Notes under the pieces: generated by a model
What the model was told of the DNA's origin: nothing
Seen by the model: only the letters and a program-made list of their open reading frames with translations
Database searches by the model: none
Program-made: the position numbers and the translations under genes
Shown: in pieces, positions 44,070 through 53,484 of the stretch
Layout: each line of letters opens with the position of its first letter
Numbering within the stretch: position 1 is the stretch's first letter
From: Nitrospirota bacterium
Lineage (GTDB): Bacteria; Nitrospirota; Leptospirillia; Leptospirillales; Leptospirillaceae
Reading direction: 5' to 3'
Assembly: GCA_021801345.1 (NCBI GenBank)
Contig: JAJYYA010000041.1
Location: forward strand, 34,504 to 98,503
Length of the DNA: 64,000 nt

Positions 44070-44093
44070 GAAAGGGGAGTTCCCCTTCCCGAG
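44070..44093 (+). promoter_or_regulatory. Hairpin in the fliD leader
   Basis: Near 44070-44093 the arms GGGAAAGGGG and CCCCTTCCC form a stem of about 9 bp with one bulged A and a four-base loop, some 20 nt before the fliD ribosome site. It lacks a T-run. A GGGGAG sequence sits at the loop side and could be a CsrA site; this is speculative. Confidence 0.4.
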
Positions 44094-44114
44094 GCGGCTA
44101 AGGGATGGAGGTGG

Positions 44115-45566
44115 GTGTTGAGCGGTATTTCCGGGTCGATTCCAGGCGCCGACGGAGGGGCTCCCGCTCCCCGCCGGATGCGGATCACCAACATGGCCGC
44201 CCTTTCGCAGGGGCTCGACACGGAAAAACTCGTCAATGCCAATCTTCAGGCGGCGGCCATTCCTCTCGAGCAGATGCAGCAGCACCAGGCCGATCTCGAG
44301 GGCAAGTCCGCCATCTGGCGACAGGTCCAGCAGAAGCTCGACGGATTTCTGAAGTCCGCCGGCAACCTTCACCTTCGTCAGGACTTCAATGCCTTCAAGA
44401 GCGTGGTGCCCCCCCATTCCGCCTTTACCGTGACTCCGGGGCCCGGCGCCTCTTTGGGATCCTACAGCGTCTCCGTCTCCTCTCTCGCCCGCCCGGGCGT
44501 TCTTGTCTCCTCGGGCGTCCCCGACAAGGACAAGACCTCCGTGCTCAACATTCCTCCGGACGGAGCCTTCTCCCACGCCACCCTGACATTTTTGATCGGC
44601 GACCATCTGGTGGGGGGCAAGATCAAGTCCGTCCGCATCGACCAGAGCACCGGGTTCACCCTCGAGAATCTGGCCGGCGCCATCAACGATGCCCATATCG
44701 GCATCCACGCCATGGTGATGAGGACAGGTGCCCCGGACGCCCCCTACTCCCTCTCTCTTTCTTCCACGAAGAACGGAATGAACTTCCGGGTCATGGAGCA
44801 GGAAGGTCTGAACTTTACCTTCAAGACCGTCCAGAAGGCGACACTCGCCCACCTGAATGTGAACGGGGTCCCGGTCCAGTCGGAGTCGAACGACGTGGCC
44901 GATGCCATCCCGGGGGCGGTGATCCATCTGCGCCAGACGACAGGCCCCACGCCGACCACCGCCTCGATCGTCCACAACACCAAGACGATCAAGACCAACG
45001 TGGGAGCCCTGGTCAAGAGCTACAACGATCTGATGGACTTCGTCGACAAGGAGACCCGCGTCAACCCGGCGACCGGACAGGGGGGCCCTCTTCTCGGGGC
45101 CTACTCTGTGGTCGATCTGAGAAACCGTCTGGGAACGGTTCTGACGCGTTCTCTTCCGGAGAAGATCCCGGGCAGGCTTCGGACCCTGGCGGACGTGGGG
45201 ATCAGCTTCCAGCGAAACGGGCACCTTTCTTTCGATTCCGGCAAGTTCGACAAGGTCCTGGCCACGAACTACGACGATGTCGTTCATCTGATGACCGGCC
45301 AGGGCGCCACGCCCGGGATCGTCTCGGGGGTGCACGATCTGCTCATGGAGTTCGCCAACCCCGCAAGCGGCCCATTGGCCGGAGAGATCTCCGACATCAA
45401 CGCCCAGGAGCGGACGAATGTCCGCGAGATGACGCGAAAGCAGGATGAGCTTTCAAACCTGAAGGACCAGCTGGAGGAGAAGTATTCGGGTCTCCAGGGT
45501 CTTCTGGGGGGGCTGAACCAGAAGCAGGCTTATGTTCAGCAGCAAATCGCCCGAGGAGTGATCTAG
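44115..45566 (+). CDS. fliD: Filament cap protein FliD
   Basis: FliD (HAP2) caps the filament and folds incoming flagellin. The 483-residue product has the FliD N-terminal motif (ITNMAALSQGLDTEKLVNAN) and a C-terminal coiled coil (REMTRKQDELSNLKDQLEEK) ending in LLGGLNQKQAYVQQQI. The start is either GTG at 44115 or TTG at 44118; the latter is better spaced from GGAGG. It heads fliD-fliS-fliT. Confidence 0.94.
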   Translation: MLSGISGSIPGADGGAPAPRRMRITNMAALSQGLDTEKLVNANLQAAAIPLEQMQQHQADLEGKSAIWRQVQQKLDGFLKSAGNLHLRQDFNAFKSVVPPHSAFTVTPGPGASLGSYSVSVSSLARPGVLVSSGVPDKDKTSVLNIPPDGAFSHATLTFLIGDHLVGGKIKSVRIDQSTGFTLENLAGAINDAHIGIHAMVMRTGAPDAPYSLSLSSTKNGMNFRVMEQEGLNFTFKTVQKATLAHLNVNGVPVQSESNDVADAIPGAVIHLRQTTGPTPTTASIVHNTKTIKTNVGALVKSYNDLMDFVDKETRVNPATGQGGPLLGAYSVVDLRNRLGTVLTRSLPEKIPGRLRTLADVGISFQRNGHLSFDSGKFDKVLATNYDDVVHLMTGQGATPGIVSGVHDLLMEFANPASGPLAGEISDINAQERTNVREMTRKQDELSNLKDQLEEKYSGLQGLLGGLNQKQAYVQQQIARGVI

Positions 45567-45615
45567 GGGAGGGAGGCTCCCTCCCGCTCACCACCGCGAT
45601 ACCGAGAGGATTTCC

Positions 45616-46071
45616 ATGAACGCTTATGCCGCAGCGACCTACCGTCAGACCCTCGAGCGAACCCTTCCCCCGGCCGAGCTTCTGCTCCGCCTTTACGAGG
45701 GGGCGATCCGCCTCGTCGACATCATGAAGGAGGCCATGAGAACCGGGGATATCCCCAAGCGATCCGATGCTGTCAACAGGCTGACGGGCATCTTCTCCGA
45801 GCTGGCCTCGGCGGTCGATGGACAGGAGCCGAAGGATCTTTCGGACTCCCTCGTCTCTCTTTATCTTTTCTTGATCCAGGAGGTGACTCTCGCCAACGTG
45901 GCCAGCGAGAGCGACCGGCTCGACCCTGTCCGGGAACTGCTCTCCGATCTTCTCGGGACCTGGAAAACAGCCTCGGTGAATGCCCGGAGTGCGGTCTCCC
46001 TCTCCGGAGCCTCTCCGGTGGGGGCGCCGGAACCCCCGGGTGTCCGACGGACCCTTTCGGTGCGCGGATGA
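45616..46071 (+). CDS. fliS: Flagellin export chaperone FliS
   Basis: FliS binds the flagellin C-terminus and keeps it soluble for export. The 151-residue product begins NAYAAATYRQTLERTLPPAE and continues LLLRLYEGAIRLVDIMKEAM, the FliS hallmark. It is slightly longer than usual because of a Ser/Pro-rich tail. It follows fliD by 49 nt and overlaps the next gene by ATGA. Confidence 0.94.
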   Translation: MNAYAAATYRQTLERTLPPAELLLRLYEGAIRLVDIMKEAMRTGDIPKRSDAVNRLTGIFSELASAVDGQEPKDLSDSLVSLYLFLIQEVTLANVASESDRLDPVRELLSDLLGTWKTASVNARSAVSLSGASPVGAPEPPGVRRTLSVRG

Positions 46072-46478
46072 CGGACGGGCAGGAGTTTTTGCAGAACTCT
46101 CCGGAGGGTGAGATTGCCGCCCGGGAGTTTTTTCACCGGATCTCCTCCCTTTACGAATTCCTCTTCTTTGGGGGGGATCCGGTCCCCCTGACGCTTTCCA
46201 GAGTGGAAGAGATGGACCTCTCCCCCCTGCTTGCGGCGCAGGCGTCGCTCGACCGCGCCGGGAGGGAGGCTCTGAACGTCCTCCCTCTCTCCGACCTCCT
46301 GACCCTCTCCCATCGTATCGAGGCGATCTCCAAAGCGCTTGCGCCCTTTGCCGAAGAAAACGGTCCGCTCGCCTCCCGCATTGCGGCCCTGACCGGCCAG
46401 GGGCCGGAGGGGGCCTACCGGAAGGCTGCCCGCGGTTCCGAAAAGCTCTTCGGACAGAAAAATCTCGGCCGCGCCTAG
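46068..46478 (+). CDS. FliT-like small protein after fliS
   Basis: The 136-residue helical protein overlaps fliS. It has no motif I can name, but size, helical content and position fit FliT, the FliD chaperone. The call rests on context, so the symbol is withheld. It is the last gene of this block; the glycosyltransferase cluster follows after 256 bp of gap plus promoter. Confidence 0.55.
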   Translation: MTDGQEFLQNSPEGEIAAREFFHRISSLYEFLFFGGDPVPLTLSRVEEMDLSPLLAAQASLDRAGREALNVLPLSDLLTLSHRIEAISKALAPFAEENGPLASRIAALTGQGPEGAYRKAARGSEKLFGQKNLGRA

Positions 46479-46696
46479 ACCGCCTCTTTCTTTGCTTTCC
46501 TGCCAGTTTGCGTTTTTTTCATGAGAAAGTCTCGCTCCCAACCCTCCCCTCCTTGCACATTGCCTAGCGCCTTCGAGCGCGAGGGCTCGACGAGCCGCCT
46601 GTCAGAATCCTGACGGGAAGAAATCTCCCCCTCTCCCCGGAATAAGCGGGAAAAAAACTCCCCCTCCCCGTCATGGGTCCCATTTTTCGGGCACGG

Positions 46697-46731
46697 CGCC
46701 CCCTTTGGCCGCCTTTTTTAGGGGCGTTTTT
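46697..46731 (+). terminator. Possible terminator before the glycan operon
   Basis: CGCCCC (46697-46702) and GGGGCG (46721-46726) can pair around an 18-nt loop and are followed by TTTTT. The stem is short for its loop. It sits between the fliT-like gene and the sigma-54 promoter. Confidence 0.4.
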
Positions 46732-46734
46732 CTC

Positions 46735-46752
46735 CTGGCATGGAATATGCTT
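46735..46752 (+). promoter_or_regulatory. Sigma-54-type promoter of the glycosyltransferase operon
   Basis: CTGGCATG, four bases, ATGCTT matches YTGGCACG-N4-TTGCW with GG at 46737-46738 and GC at 46749-46750, 12 bp apart. It lies 23 bp before the start at 46775, leaving room for transcription start and AAGGAGG. It ties the cluster to the flagellar sigma-54 regulon. Confidence 0.75.
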
Positions 46753-46774
46753 GTCCATGGGCAAGGAGGTCGTC

Positions 46775-47740
46775 ATGAACATTCTGATGATGTACACTGC
46801 CATGCCCCATACGACCGGAGCCTTCCTCGAGCGAGCTCTTCGGGAGGTTGCCTCGGTAAAAACCTGTGGTCCCACCATCCCCGACTGGACCCTTCGCCAA
46901 TGGGATCTCGAGCAGATCGCCTCCCGGGTCACTCCTCACGACATCGAGCTTCGGGAGGGAACCCTCGAAGAGATCCGCAAAGGCCTCGAAGGCTTCCGTC
47001 CGGACTGGCTTCTCTTCGTCGAAAGCGGCGTCTGGTTCGAGATGCCCATCCTGTCGGATCCGACGATCCCCAAGGCCTGCTATCTGATCGATACCCATCT
47101 TTCGGCGGCCGACCACCTGAGATTGGCAAGCCGCTTCGATGTGATCTTTCTGGCGCAGAAGTCCTATGTGGAGCTCTTTCGGGAGCGCCTGGGAAGGCCT
47201 GTCTTCTGGCTTCCCCTGGCCTGCGATCCCCTCGTTCAGCGGCCCTACGATCTTCCCGAGAGCTTCGATCTCGCCATCTGCACCTCTCCGGGGAAGGCGG
47301 ACAGGCGCTCCCGCCGGCTCGCCCGTCTCGGAATCCGCTACTCCGTGGGCGTCAGAAGACTCTTCTTCGAGGATATGGCACGGTTTCTCTCCTCTTCGCG
47401 GCTTCTTTTCAACTCTGCCGTCAAGGACGACCTCAACATGAGGGTCTTCGAAAGCCTCGCCATCGGAAAATGCCTTCTTACAGACTCTGTTCCCGGCCTG
47501 AGCGATCTCTTCGTTCCCGATGTCGATCTTGTCCTGTACGACGATTCTGACCTCGTCGACAAGGTTCGCTACCTCCTCGACCATCCCGAGGTCGCCTTCC
47601 GCATCGGTGCCCGGGGACGAAAGAAGGTCCTGGGGGCTCATACCTACCGTCACCGGGCGCGGTCTCTCGTCCGGATCCTTACCGACGGCATTTCCGTCAA
47701 AAAACAAGGAGAAGAAGATGTTGCGCATTCTTACGTTTAA
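46775..47740 (+). CDS. CgeB-like glycosyltransferase
   Basis: The 321-residue product resembles CgeB-type family 1 glycosyltransferases. It has RFDVIFLAQKSYVELFRERL, then ADRRSRRLARLGIRYSVGVR, and a C-terminal sugar-nucleotide region with NMRVFESLAIGKCLLTDSVP. It probably transfers a sugar in the cytoplasm. The ATG at 46775 has AAGGAGGTC; the open frame reaches 46673. It is the first gene behind the sigma-54 promoter. The acceptor (flagellin or LPS) is not shown by sequence. Confidence 0.75.
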   Translation: MNILMMYTAMPHTTGAFLERALREVASVKTCGPTIPDWTLRQWDLEQIASRVTPHDIELREGTLEEIRKGLEGFRPDWLLFVESGVWFEMPILSDPTIPKACYLIDTHLSAADHLRLASRFDVIFLAQKSYVELFRERLGRPVFWLPLACDPLVQRPYDLPESFDLAICTSPGKADRRSRRLARLGIRYSVGVRRLFFEDMARFLSSSRLLFNSAVKDDLNMRVFESLAIGKCLLTDSVPGLSDLFVPDVDLVLYDDSDLVDKVRYLLDHPEVAFRIGARGRKKVLGAHTYRHRARSLVRILTDGISVKKQGEEDVAHSYV

Positions 47741-50051
47741 CTGGCACGAAGGATACATCTCACTTATGGGCAAGCTCCCCGTCACCTTCGATATCGTCGA
47801 GCGGAGCAAGGGGGGGTACGACCGGTGGATGAACGAATTTCGTCCCTGTCCCCGGGGATCGCGGATCGTCGACTTCAAGACCGCGATGGGGCACCTGGCC
47901 CGCGAAGAGTATGATGCCATCATCTGCCACGACATGAGCGATCTTCTCCTGACACGAAAGTCCCCGGTTCCCCAGTTCATGGTCTTCCACAACCGGCTCG
48001 ACACCATGGTCGCGCTCGGGAAGAACTCTGTGGACCCCCGAGAATACCGCAAGGCCCTCTCCGAGCTGATGTCCCAGGTGGCCGATCTGACTCCGGTCTT
48101 TATCTCGACTGCGAAGAAGGAGTCGTGGGGATTTTCCGGACCTGTCATACTCCCGGGGATCGATCCCGCCGAATGGGGGGGCTACGATGGACATCTTGAG
48201 CAAATCCTTCGCATCGGGAACTTTATCGAGGAGCGAGACCTCATGCTGGGAGCCACTCTCTCCGCAAAAGTCCTCGAGGGCTTCCCCCAGACGACGCTGG
48301 GGCTGAACCCCCGCATTCCTGATGCCCGTCCCTCCCGGAATATCGAGGATCTGAAAGAGCAGATGCGCCACCATCGCCTTCTTCTTCATACCACCGTCGA
48401 GCCCTGGGAAGACGGATACAACTTTTCCCTTCTCGAGGCGATGGCGACCGGCATGCCGATCGTCGCCCTCACCCACTCCGGCTCACCCGTCAAGGACGGG
48501 ATCAACGGCTTTCTGGCGGATCGGGCCGAAGATCTTCGGGCGCACGTCAAGGCTCTTCTTTCCAACCGTGACCTGGCCCTGGAAATGGGGGCGGCCTCCC
48601 GGGAGATCGTGGCGAAGGAGTTCCCCCTGGAGCGCTTCCTCGAGTCCTGGGAACGTCTCATCAACCAGAAGGTCGCGATCTGGAAGCCCAAGCAGCTCTA
48701 CCGCAAGGAGCGGGGAGAGGTCATCGACCGGATCCCGGCCGGCGCCAACCGCATTCTCGATATCGGGTGCGGAACGGGAGCCATGGGCCGGGGGATCAGA
48801 ACACGGTGGGGGGAGGTCAATCTGGTGGGGATCGAGAAGGATGCCGCCCGGGGGTTCGAGGCCAAGGCCTATTACGACCGGGTCATCGTGGAGGATGCCG
48901 CCGGGTGGACGCCGGACTTTGCCGAGGAGAGCTTCGACGCCATCATCATGGCCGATGTTCTCGAGCATGTGGAGGATCCGGTATCGCTTCTCCGGAAGTA
49001 TGTTCCGTACCTCTCTCCCCAAGGGGTTCTCGTCCTCTCCGTCCCGAATGTCCGCTATCACGAAGTGCTTGCCGGCCTTGCCCACGGCCGCTTCGACTAT
49101 CAGGAGCAGGGAATCCTCGACCGGAGCCACCTGCGCTTCTTTACGAGAAAGACTTTGGTCGAGCTGCTTGAGAGCACGGGGCTGCAGGTGGAGACGATGG
49201 GGGCCAACGTCTCCTTGGAGTTTACGAAGATGGCCGAGGATCTCGCCCGTCGGGGAGAGGCGCGGACCGACATCGACCTCGGGTCGATCGTTCTCCGGGA
49301 CCAGTCTCCGGACGATATCCGGGATCTCTTTGTCATGCAGTATCTGGTGACGGCGAGGCGCCGCGTCTTCGGGATCATCGAGAAGGTCGACGACATGCTC
49401 GGATCGGGAGTCTCAGAGGGGGTGGAGGAGATCCTCCGCGGGGCCCTCGGGGACCCCGGCCTCACCCGGGAAGAGCGCGGCGAGGTCGAGATCAAGCTTG
49501 GCGAGGTCCTCTCCCGAAAGGGGGATCTTCTGGGAGCCCGGGAGGCCTTCGACCGGGCGATCCCCGTCGTCTCCGACGAGCGCGCCTTTCAGGGCCGGGC
49601 GGTGATCGCCCTTCTGATGGGAGACTTTGCCGACTCTCTTTCCGACTTCAAGCGGGCCTACGAAAAGAATCCGCGTTCCTATGCGGCCCTCTCCGGCTTC
49701 GGAATGGTTTGTCAGGAGCTCGGGCAGTACGAAGAGGCGGTCTACTACTACGATCAGTCTCTGGGCATCGAGCCCGGCCAGGAGGAGATTCTTCGGCTCC
49801 TTGTCGACTCGGCGCGCGCCATCGGGCGTCCCGAGGCGGCGATCGATAGAGTCCGCGAGTTCCTTATGGAAAATCCTTTCAAGAACGGGTTTAGAAGCCT
49901 CTATGCAAAGCTTCTCGACGAGGCCGGTCAGGAGGCGGAGTCGATCCAGATTGCCCACGAGATCCTGATGAGGGATCCCAAGAACAGCGTGGCGCAGGAG
50001 ATTCTTGCGCGAAGCGAAACTCCTGTCGCCGTTTCCGGCGGGAAGGGGTAA
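47718..50051 (+). CDS. Glycosyltransferase-methyltransferase-TPR fusion protein
   Basis: The 777-residue protein has three parts. Residues ~1-330 are a GT4-like glycosyltransferase (EDGYNFSLLEAMATGMPIVA, with the E-x7-E-like patch). Residues ~335-500 are a class I SAM methyltransferase (ILDIGCGTGAMGRG at about 345-358; FDAIIMADVLEHVEDP). Residues ~590-770 are TPR-like helical repeats. The ATG at 47718 follows AAGGAG and overlaps the previous gene by 23 nt. It would add and methylate a sugar, with the TPRs binding a partner protein; this is inference. Confidence 0.8.
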   Translation: MLRILTFNWHEGYISLMGKLPVTFDIVERSKGGYDRWMNEFRPCPRGSRIVDFKTAMGHLAREEYDAIICHDMSDLLLTRKSPVPQFMVFHNRLDTMVALGKNSVDPREYRKALSELMSQVADLTPVFISTAKKESWGFSGPVILPGIDPAEWGGYDGHLEQILRIGNFIEERDLMLGATLSAKVLEGFPQTTLGLNPRIPDARPSRNIEDLKEQMRHHRLLLHTTVEPWEDGYNFSLLEAMATGMPIVALTHSGSPVKDGINGFLADRAEDLRAHVKALLSNRDLALEMGAASREIVAKEFPLERFLESWERLINQKVAIWKPKQLYRKERGEVIDRIPAGANRILDIGCGTGAMGRGIRTRWGEVNLVGIEKDAARGFEAKAYYDRVIVEDAAGWTPDFAEESFDAIIMADVLEHVEDPVSLLRKYVPYLSPQGVLVLSVPNVRYHEVLAGLAHGRFDYQEQGILDRSHLRFFTRKTLVELLESTGLQVETMGANVSLEFTKMAEDLARRGEARTDIDLGSIVLRDQSPDDIRDLFVMQYLVTARRRVFGIIEKVDDMLGSGVSEGVEEILRGALGDPGLTREERGEVEIKLGEVLSRKGDLLGAREAFDRAIPVVSDERAFQGRAVIALLMGDFADSLSDFKRAYEKNPRSYAALSGFGMVCQELGQYEEAVYYYDQSLGIEPGQEEILRLLVDSARAIGRPEAAIDRVREFLMENPFKNGFRSLYAKLLDEAGQEAESIQIAHEILMRDPKNSVAQEILARSETPVAVSGGKG

Positions 50052-50075
50052 GTGGGCAAAAAAGGAGGGCAGAAG

Positions 50076-51695
50076 ATGGCGGACAAGGTGCTCGTGATCC
50101 AGGAGGCCCGGCTCGGGGATCTTCTCCAGAGCGGCCTCCTTCTCGAGAAAATTTATGCGCGGGGAGGCTCTCCGACGCTTCTGCTCCGGCGGGGGGTCGT
50201 GGAGGGCGCCCGCTCCTTGGGGATGAACTCCAGGATTCTTTCCTGGCCGGACTTTGGGGATCCTGCGGCCGACCTCTCCCTCAGCTGTCGCATCGCGGCT
50301 TCCCGGGACTTTGTCAGAAGAATGCGCTCGGAAAACTTCTCCCGGGTGATTGTCCTCAACCATCACGGGACCGGAATCGCCCTGGCCAAGCTCTTGGGAG
50401 TTCCGGTTTCAGGCTTCGACCATCTCTTCGACCGGGAGTCGGGGAGCCCCGAACCCCTCGGGGGTTGGCCGGCCTATCTGGTCGCCTCCTCCCGGGGGAT
50501 CCGGGCGCTCAACAGGATTCATCTCTCCGACATGTGGCAAGGATTCGAGGGGGCGGGACGCATTCCCCCGCGCCCGGCGGAAAGGGGCGGGGAGCAAGAG
50601 GGGCCAGCGGTCGTAGTTCTGGGGGGGCGAAGCCCCTACCGGAGACTTTCCCCCGAGGCGCTTTATCGCTTGGTCCAGGCCCTTTCACGCATCGACGGGT
50701 ATCCGGTTGTTCTCTCCGGGGGGCCGGAGGACAGGGAGTTGGGGGAGGCGCTTGCCGGCCGGTTCGGGCCTGAGGTGACAAATACTGCCGGCCGGACGAC
50801 GGTTGAAGAGCTTGTCGCCGTGATCTCCCGGGCCGGAGTGGTCCTCTCTCCCGATACCGCCACACTGCATCTCGCCGCCTCCCTGGGCGTTCCCTCTCTC
50901 GGGCTCTTCTTCGCCAGTGCCCTGCCCTACGAGACCGGGGCCTATCGGGAGGGGGCCCTCTCGGTCGTGACGGGCCAGGACTGTTATCCCTGCAGCGGCG
51001 AAGGATCCTCCTGTCCGTCTCTTTCCTGTCGGAACGAACCGGATGCCGAGACCCTGGCGCACCTTGCGGCGGGCCTTCGGCGCGGGGAGCCGGCGAGATC
51101 GCTTGCCGCCCGACTGTCGGGGAGTCTGACAGGCTGCCTGCTTCTCGTCGCCCGAGAGAGTCCCTCGGGCCTTCTTCAGGAGTCTCTCACGCCGACTCTT
51201 CCGACGAAAGAGGGGATCCTCGCGGTGCTCATGAGGCGCTTTGTCGTTCGATACCTCGATCCGACGGCCACGCTTCCCAGATTCTCCGAGGAGATATCTC
51301 TTTCAGGCATGAATATTGCTCACGAAAAGGGAGGAGGCGCCAGCCGGGCTCTGGGAGCGTCCGGAGGGGTCGATCCCCTCTGGTTCGTCCGGCTCGAACG
51401 GGGTGTGGACCTCTATCTGGGGCTTCGGGAGAGAGTTCTCCGGAAGGGCGAACGCGAGAGGATGGTCGAGAGGCTGGCCTCCGACTTTCCGATGCTCTGG
51501 CCCCTCCTGCACCACCTCGAATGGGTCGAGGGGGGATTGCCGGACCCTTCGGGAGAAGACAACGGGGAGAACCTCTCCCGCTTGTTGCGGGCCGGAGCAT
51601 CGCTTTCGTGGGAGGCCCAGAGTGCAGGACGACTCTTTGGGGCGAGCGGTGTCGGAAGTGGTTCCGAAAAGGAGGAGCGTTATGTGGCAGTTTGA
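50076..51695 (+). CDS. Heptosyltransferase-like (GT9) glycosyltransferase
   Basis: The 539-residue product begins KVLVIQEARLGDLLQSGLLL, the GT9 start motif. It has the second half signature VVLSGGPEDRELGEALAGRF and SRAGVVLSPDTATLHLAASL. An extra C-terminal region of about 180 residues has no recognised family and may be a helical extension. The ATG at 50076 behind AAAGGAGGG is preferred to GTG at 50052. It overlaps the next gene by 14 nt. Confidence 0.8.
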   Translation: MADKVLVIQEARLGDLLQSGLLLEKIYARGGSPTLLLRRGVVEGARSLGMNSRILSWPDFGDPAADLSLSCRIAASRDFVRRMRSENFSRVIVLNHHGTGIALAKLLGVPVSGFDHLFDRESGSPEPLGGWPAYLVASSRGIRALNRIHLSDMWQGFEGAGRIPPRPAERGGEQEGPAVVVLGGRSPYRRLSPEALYRLVQALSRIDGYPVVLSGGPEDRELGEALAGRFGPEVTNTAGRTTVEELVAVISRAGVVLSPDTATLHLAASLGVPSLGLFFASALPYETGAYREGALSVVTGQDCYPCSGEGSSCPSLSCRNEPDAETLAHLAAGLRRGEPARSLAARLSGSLTGCLLLVARESPSGLLQESLTPTLPTKEGILAVLMRRFVVRYLDPTATLPRFSEEISLSGMNIAHEKGGGASRALGASGGVDPLWFVRLERGVDLYLGLRERVLRKGERERMVERLASDFPMLWPLLHHLEWVEGGLPDPSGEDNGENLSRLLRAGASLSWEAQSAGRLFGASGVGSGSEKEERYVAV

Positions 51696-53484
51696 TGAGA
51701 CCGTGTTTCGCGCCAATCTTGCGGCCTTCGGTACGGGAGATCTCCGGGAGACGCTCGTGCGTCCGGACCGCAGTCGCGAGAGATGGGAGATTACCGCCTC
51801 GAAAGAAGGCTCTCCCACGATCTCCTGGGACGGCATGAGTCTCCACAGCCGCTACGACCCGGTCGCCGAAGGGGAGCGATGGGCCAGTGAGGTTGTGGCG
51901 AACATTCCTGAGACGGCCCGGGGAATCATTCTTCTTGGGCTGGGGCTTGGCTATCATCTCCATGCGCTCCTTTCCCGAACGAGGCTTCCGGTCTTTGTCT
52001 TCGAGGCCTCGCCCGATATTCTTCGGGCCTCCTTCCGGCTTTTTCCCTGGGTCACATTCGGAGATCGCCTTCGTTTTGCCACCGATCCGGCACAGGTCCG
52101 CGGTCAGGCCGACGGATACTTTCTCCTCTTGCATGCTCCCTCCGAAAAGGTAAGGCCCGAGGCCTACAGGTCGGTCAAAAATCTCGTCGAGGGAAGTCTT
52201 CGCGCCACCTCCTGCTCCCTGCGCGTCCTGGTGGTTTCTCCGGTTTCGGGGGGGTCCTACCCCATCGCGCACTCGGTGGTGCGGGCTCTCCGGAACATGG
52301 GTCACCGGGCCTCCCTCTTTGATGCGGGGGACTTCGAGGGCTCCCTGCGCGCCATCGGGGCACAGACGCGGATCGACATGCACCGGGCCCAGCTGCGGGG
52401 AATCTTCCAAAACTTTATGGCCGAGATGATCATGGCGCGTATCTTTCATGAAAAGCCGGACCTCATCGTGGGTCTGGCCCAGTCTCCGCTCTCCCCGGAG
52501 CTTCTCGAAAAGATCCGCTCGATGAATATCCCCGTGGCCTACTGGTTTGTCGAGGACTTCCGGATCGCGACCTACTGGGAGCGCATCGCGCCTCTGGTCA
52601 CCTCCTTTGCGGTGATCCAGAAAGAGGACTGGATCCCGAGGCTCGAGGCCCGTGGGCTTAGCAACGTCCTCTATCTTCCTACCGCGGCCGACCGGGAGAT
52701 CTTTCGGCCCGAGCCGGTCGCGGGAGAGGATCCGGTCCGGTTCTCGGCGCCGCTGGCCTTCATGGGGGCCGGTTATTACAATCGCCAGCACTTCCTGAGA
52801 CATCTGGTGGACCTGGGGCTTTCGATCTGGGGGGCCGACTGGGATGAGAGAGATCCGCTGGGGCCCTACCTTCGTTCTCCGGGACGAAGGATCCTCCCCG
52901 AGGAGGCGGCGCAGATCTACCGGAACTCGACCCTCAACCTGAACCTCCACTCCTCGGTCTACCATCGCGGCGTCAACCCCGAGGGGGACTTCGTCAACCC
53001 GCGAACCTTCGAGATTGCGGCGTGCGGCGGCTTCCAGCTCGTCGACCGCCGGTCCCTTCTTCCCGAGCTTCTCGTTCCGGGAGAGGAGGTGGCGGTCTTT
53101 AGCGATGAGGAGAGCTGCCGGAAGCTCGTGCGCCACTACCAGTCGCATCCGGCCGAGCGCGAGGCGATGGCCCAGGCCGCCTGCCAGAGAACGCTCCGCG
53201 AGCACACGATCGAGAATCGCATGGAGACCTGGCTCGACCACCTTTTTTCCCAAGGATTCTCTCCCAAAGGGGCGCTTTTCCCCGGACGCCAGAGTGTCGA
53301 TTCCCTTTTGGAAACATCGGCAGGGGATCCGGAGCTGTCGGGCTTCTTCGACCGCTTCCGCTGCTTCGGATCGGTGGATCTCGAAGATCTCGAACGGGGA
53401 ATTCATCCTCAGGAGGCGCCCCTGTCGGAGACGGAGGCCGCGGTTCTTCTTCTTCGGGAGTTTGCCCGGGAGGTCGGCGCATGA
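51682..53484 (+). CDS. Maf-like N-terminal domain fused to CgeB-like glycosyltransferase
   Basis: The 600-residue product begins MWQFDETVFRANLAAF. Residues ~85-100 read IILLGLGLGYHLHALL, like the N-terminal domain of motility-associated factor (Maf/DUF115) proteins that glycosylate flagellin. Residues ~250-580 are a CgeB-like glycosyltransferase (NLNLHSSVYHRGVNPEGDFV, then NPRTFEIAACGGFQLVDRRS). The ATG at 51682 follows GGAGGAG; the frame is open to 51316. The Maf resemblance supports flagellin as acceptor but is by eye only. Confidence 0.7.
   Translation: MWQFDETVFRANLAAFGTGDLRETLVRPDRSRERWEITASKEGSPTISWDGMSLHSRYDPVAEGERWASEVVANIPETARGIILLGLGLGYHLHALLSRTRLPVFVFEASPDILRASFRLFPWVTFGDRLRFATDPAQVRGQADGYFLLLHAPSEKVRPEAYRSVKNLVEGSLRATSCSLRVLVVSPVSGGSYPIAHSVVRALRNMGHRASLFDAGDFEGSLRAIGAQTRIDMHRAQLRGIFQNFMAEMIMARIFHEKPDLIVGLAQSPLSPELLEKIRSMNIPVAYWFVEDFRIATYWERIAPLVTSFAVIQKEDWIPRLEARGLSNVLYLPTAADREIFRPEPVAGEDPVRFSAPLAFMGAGYYNRQHFLRHLVDLGLSIWGADWDERDPLGPYLRSPGRRILPEEAAQIYRNSTLNLNLHSSVYHRGVNPEGDFVNPRTFEIAACGGFQLVDRRSLLPELLVPGEEVAVFSDEESCRKLVRHYQSHPAEREAMAQAACQRTLREHTIENRMETWLDHLFSQGFSPKGALFPGRQSVDSLLETSAGDPELSGFFDRFRCFGSVDLEDLERGIHPQEAPLSETEAAVLLLREFAREVGA

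Noticed and set aside
46479..46696. Small gene in the gap between the fliT-like gene and the glycan operon
   Set aside because: No open frame with a start and ribosome site; only short hairpins (for example GTCAG/CTGAC near 46600) are seen.
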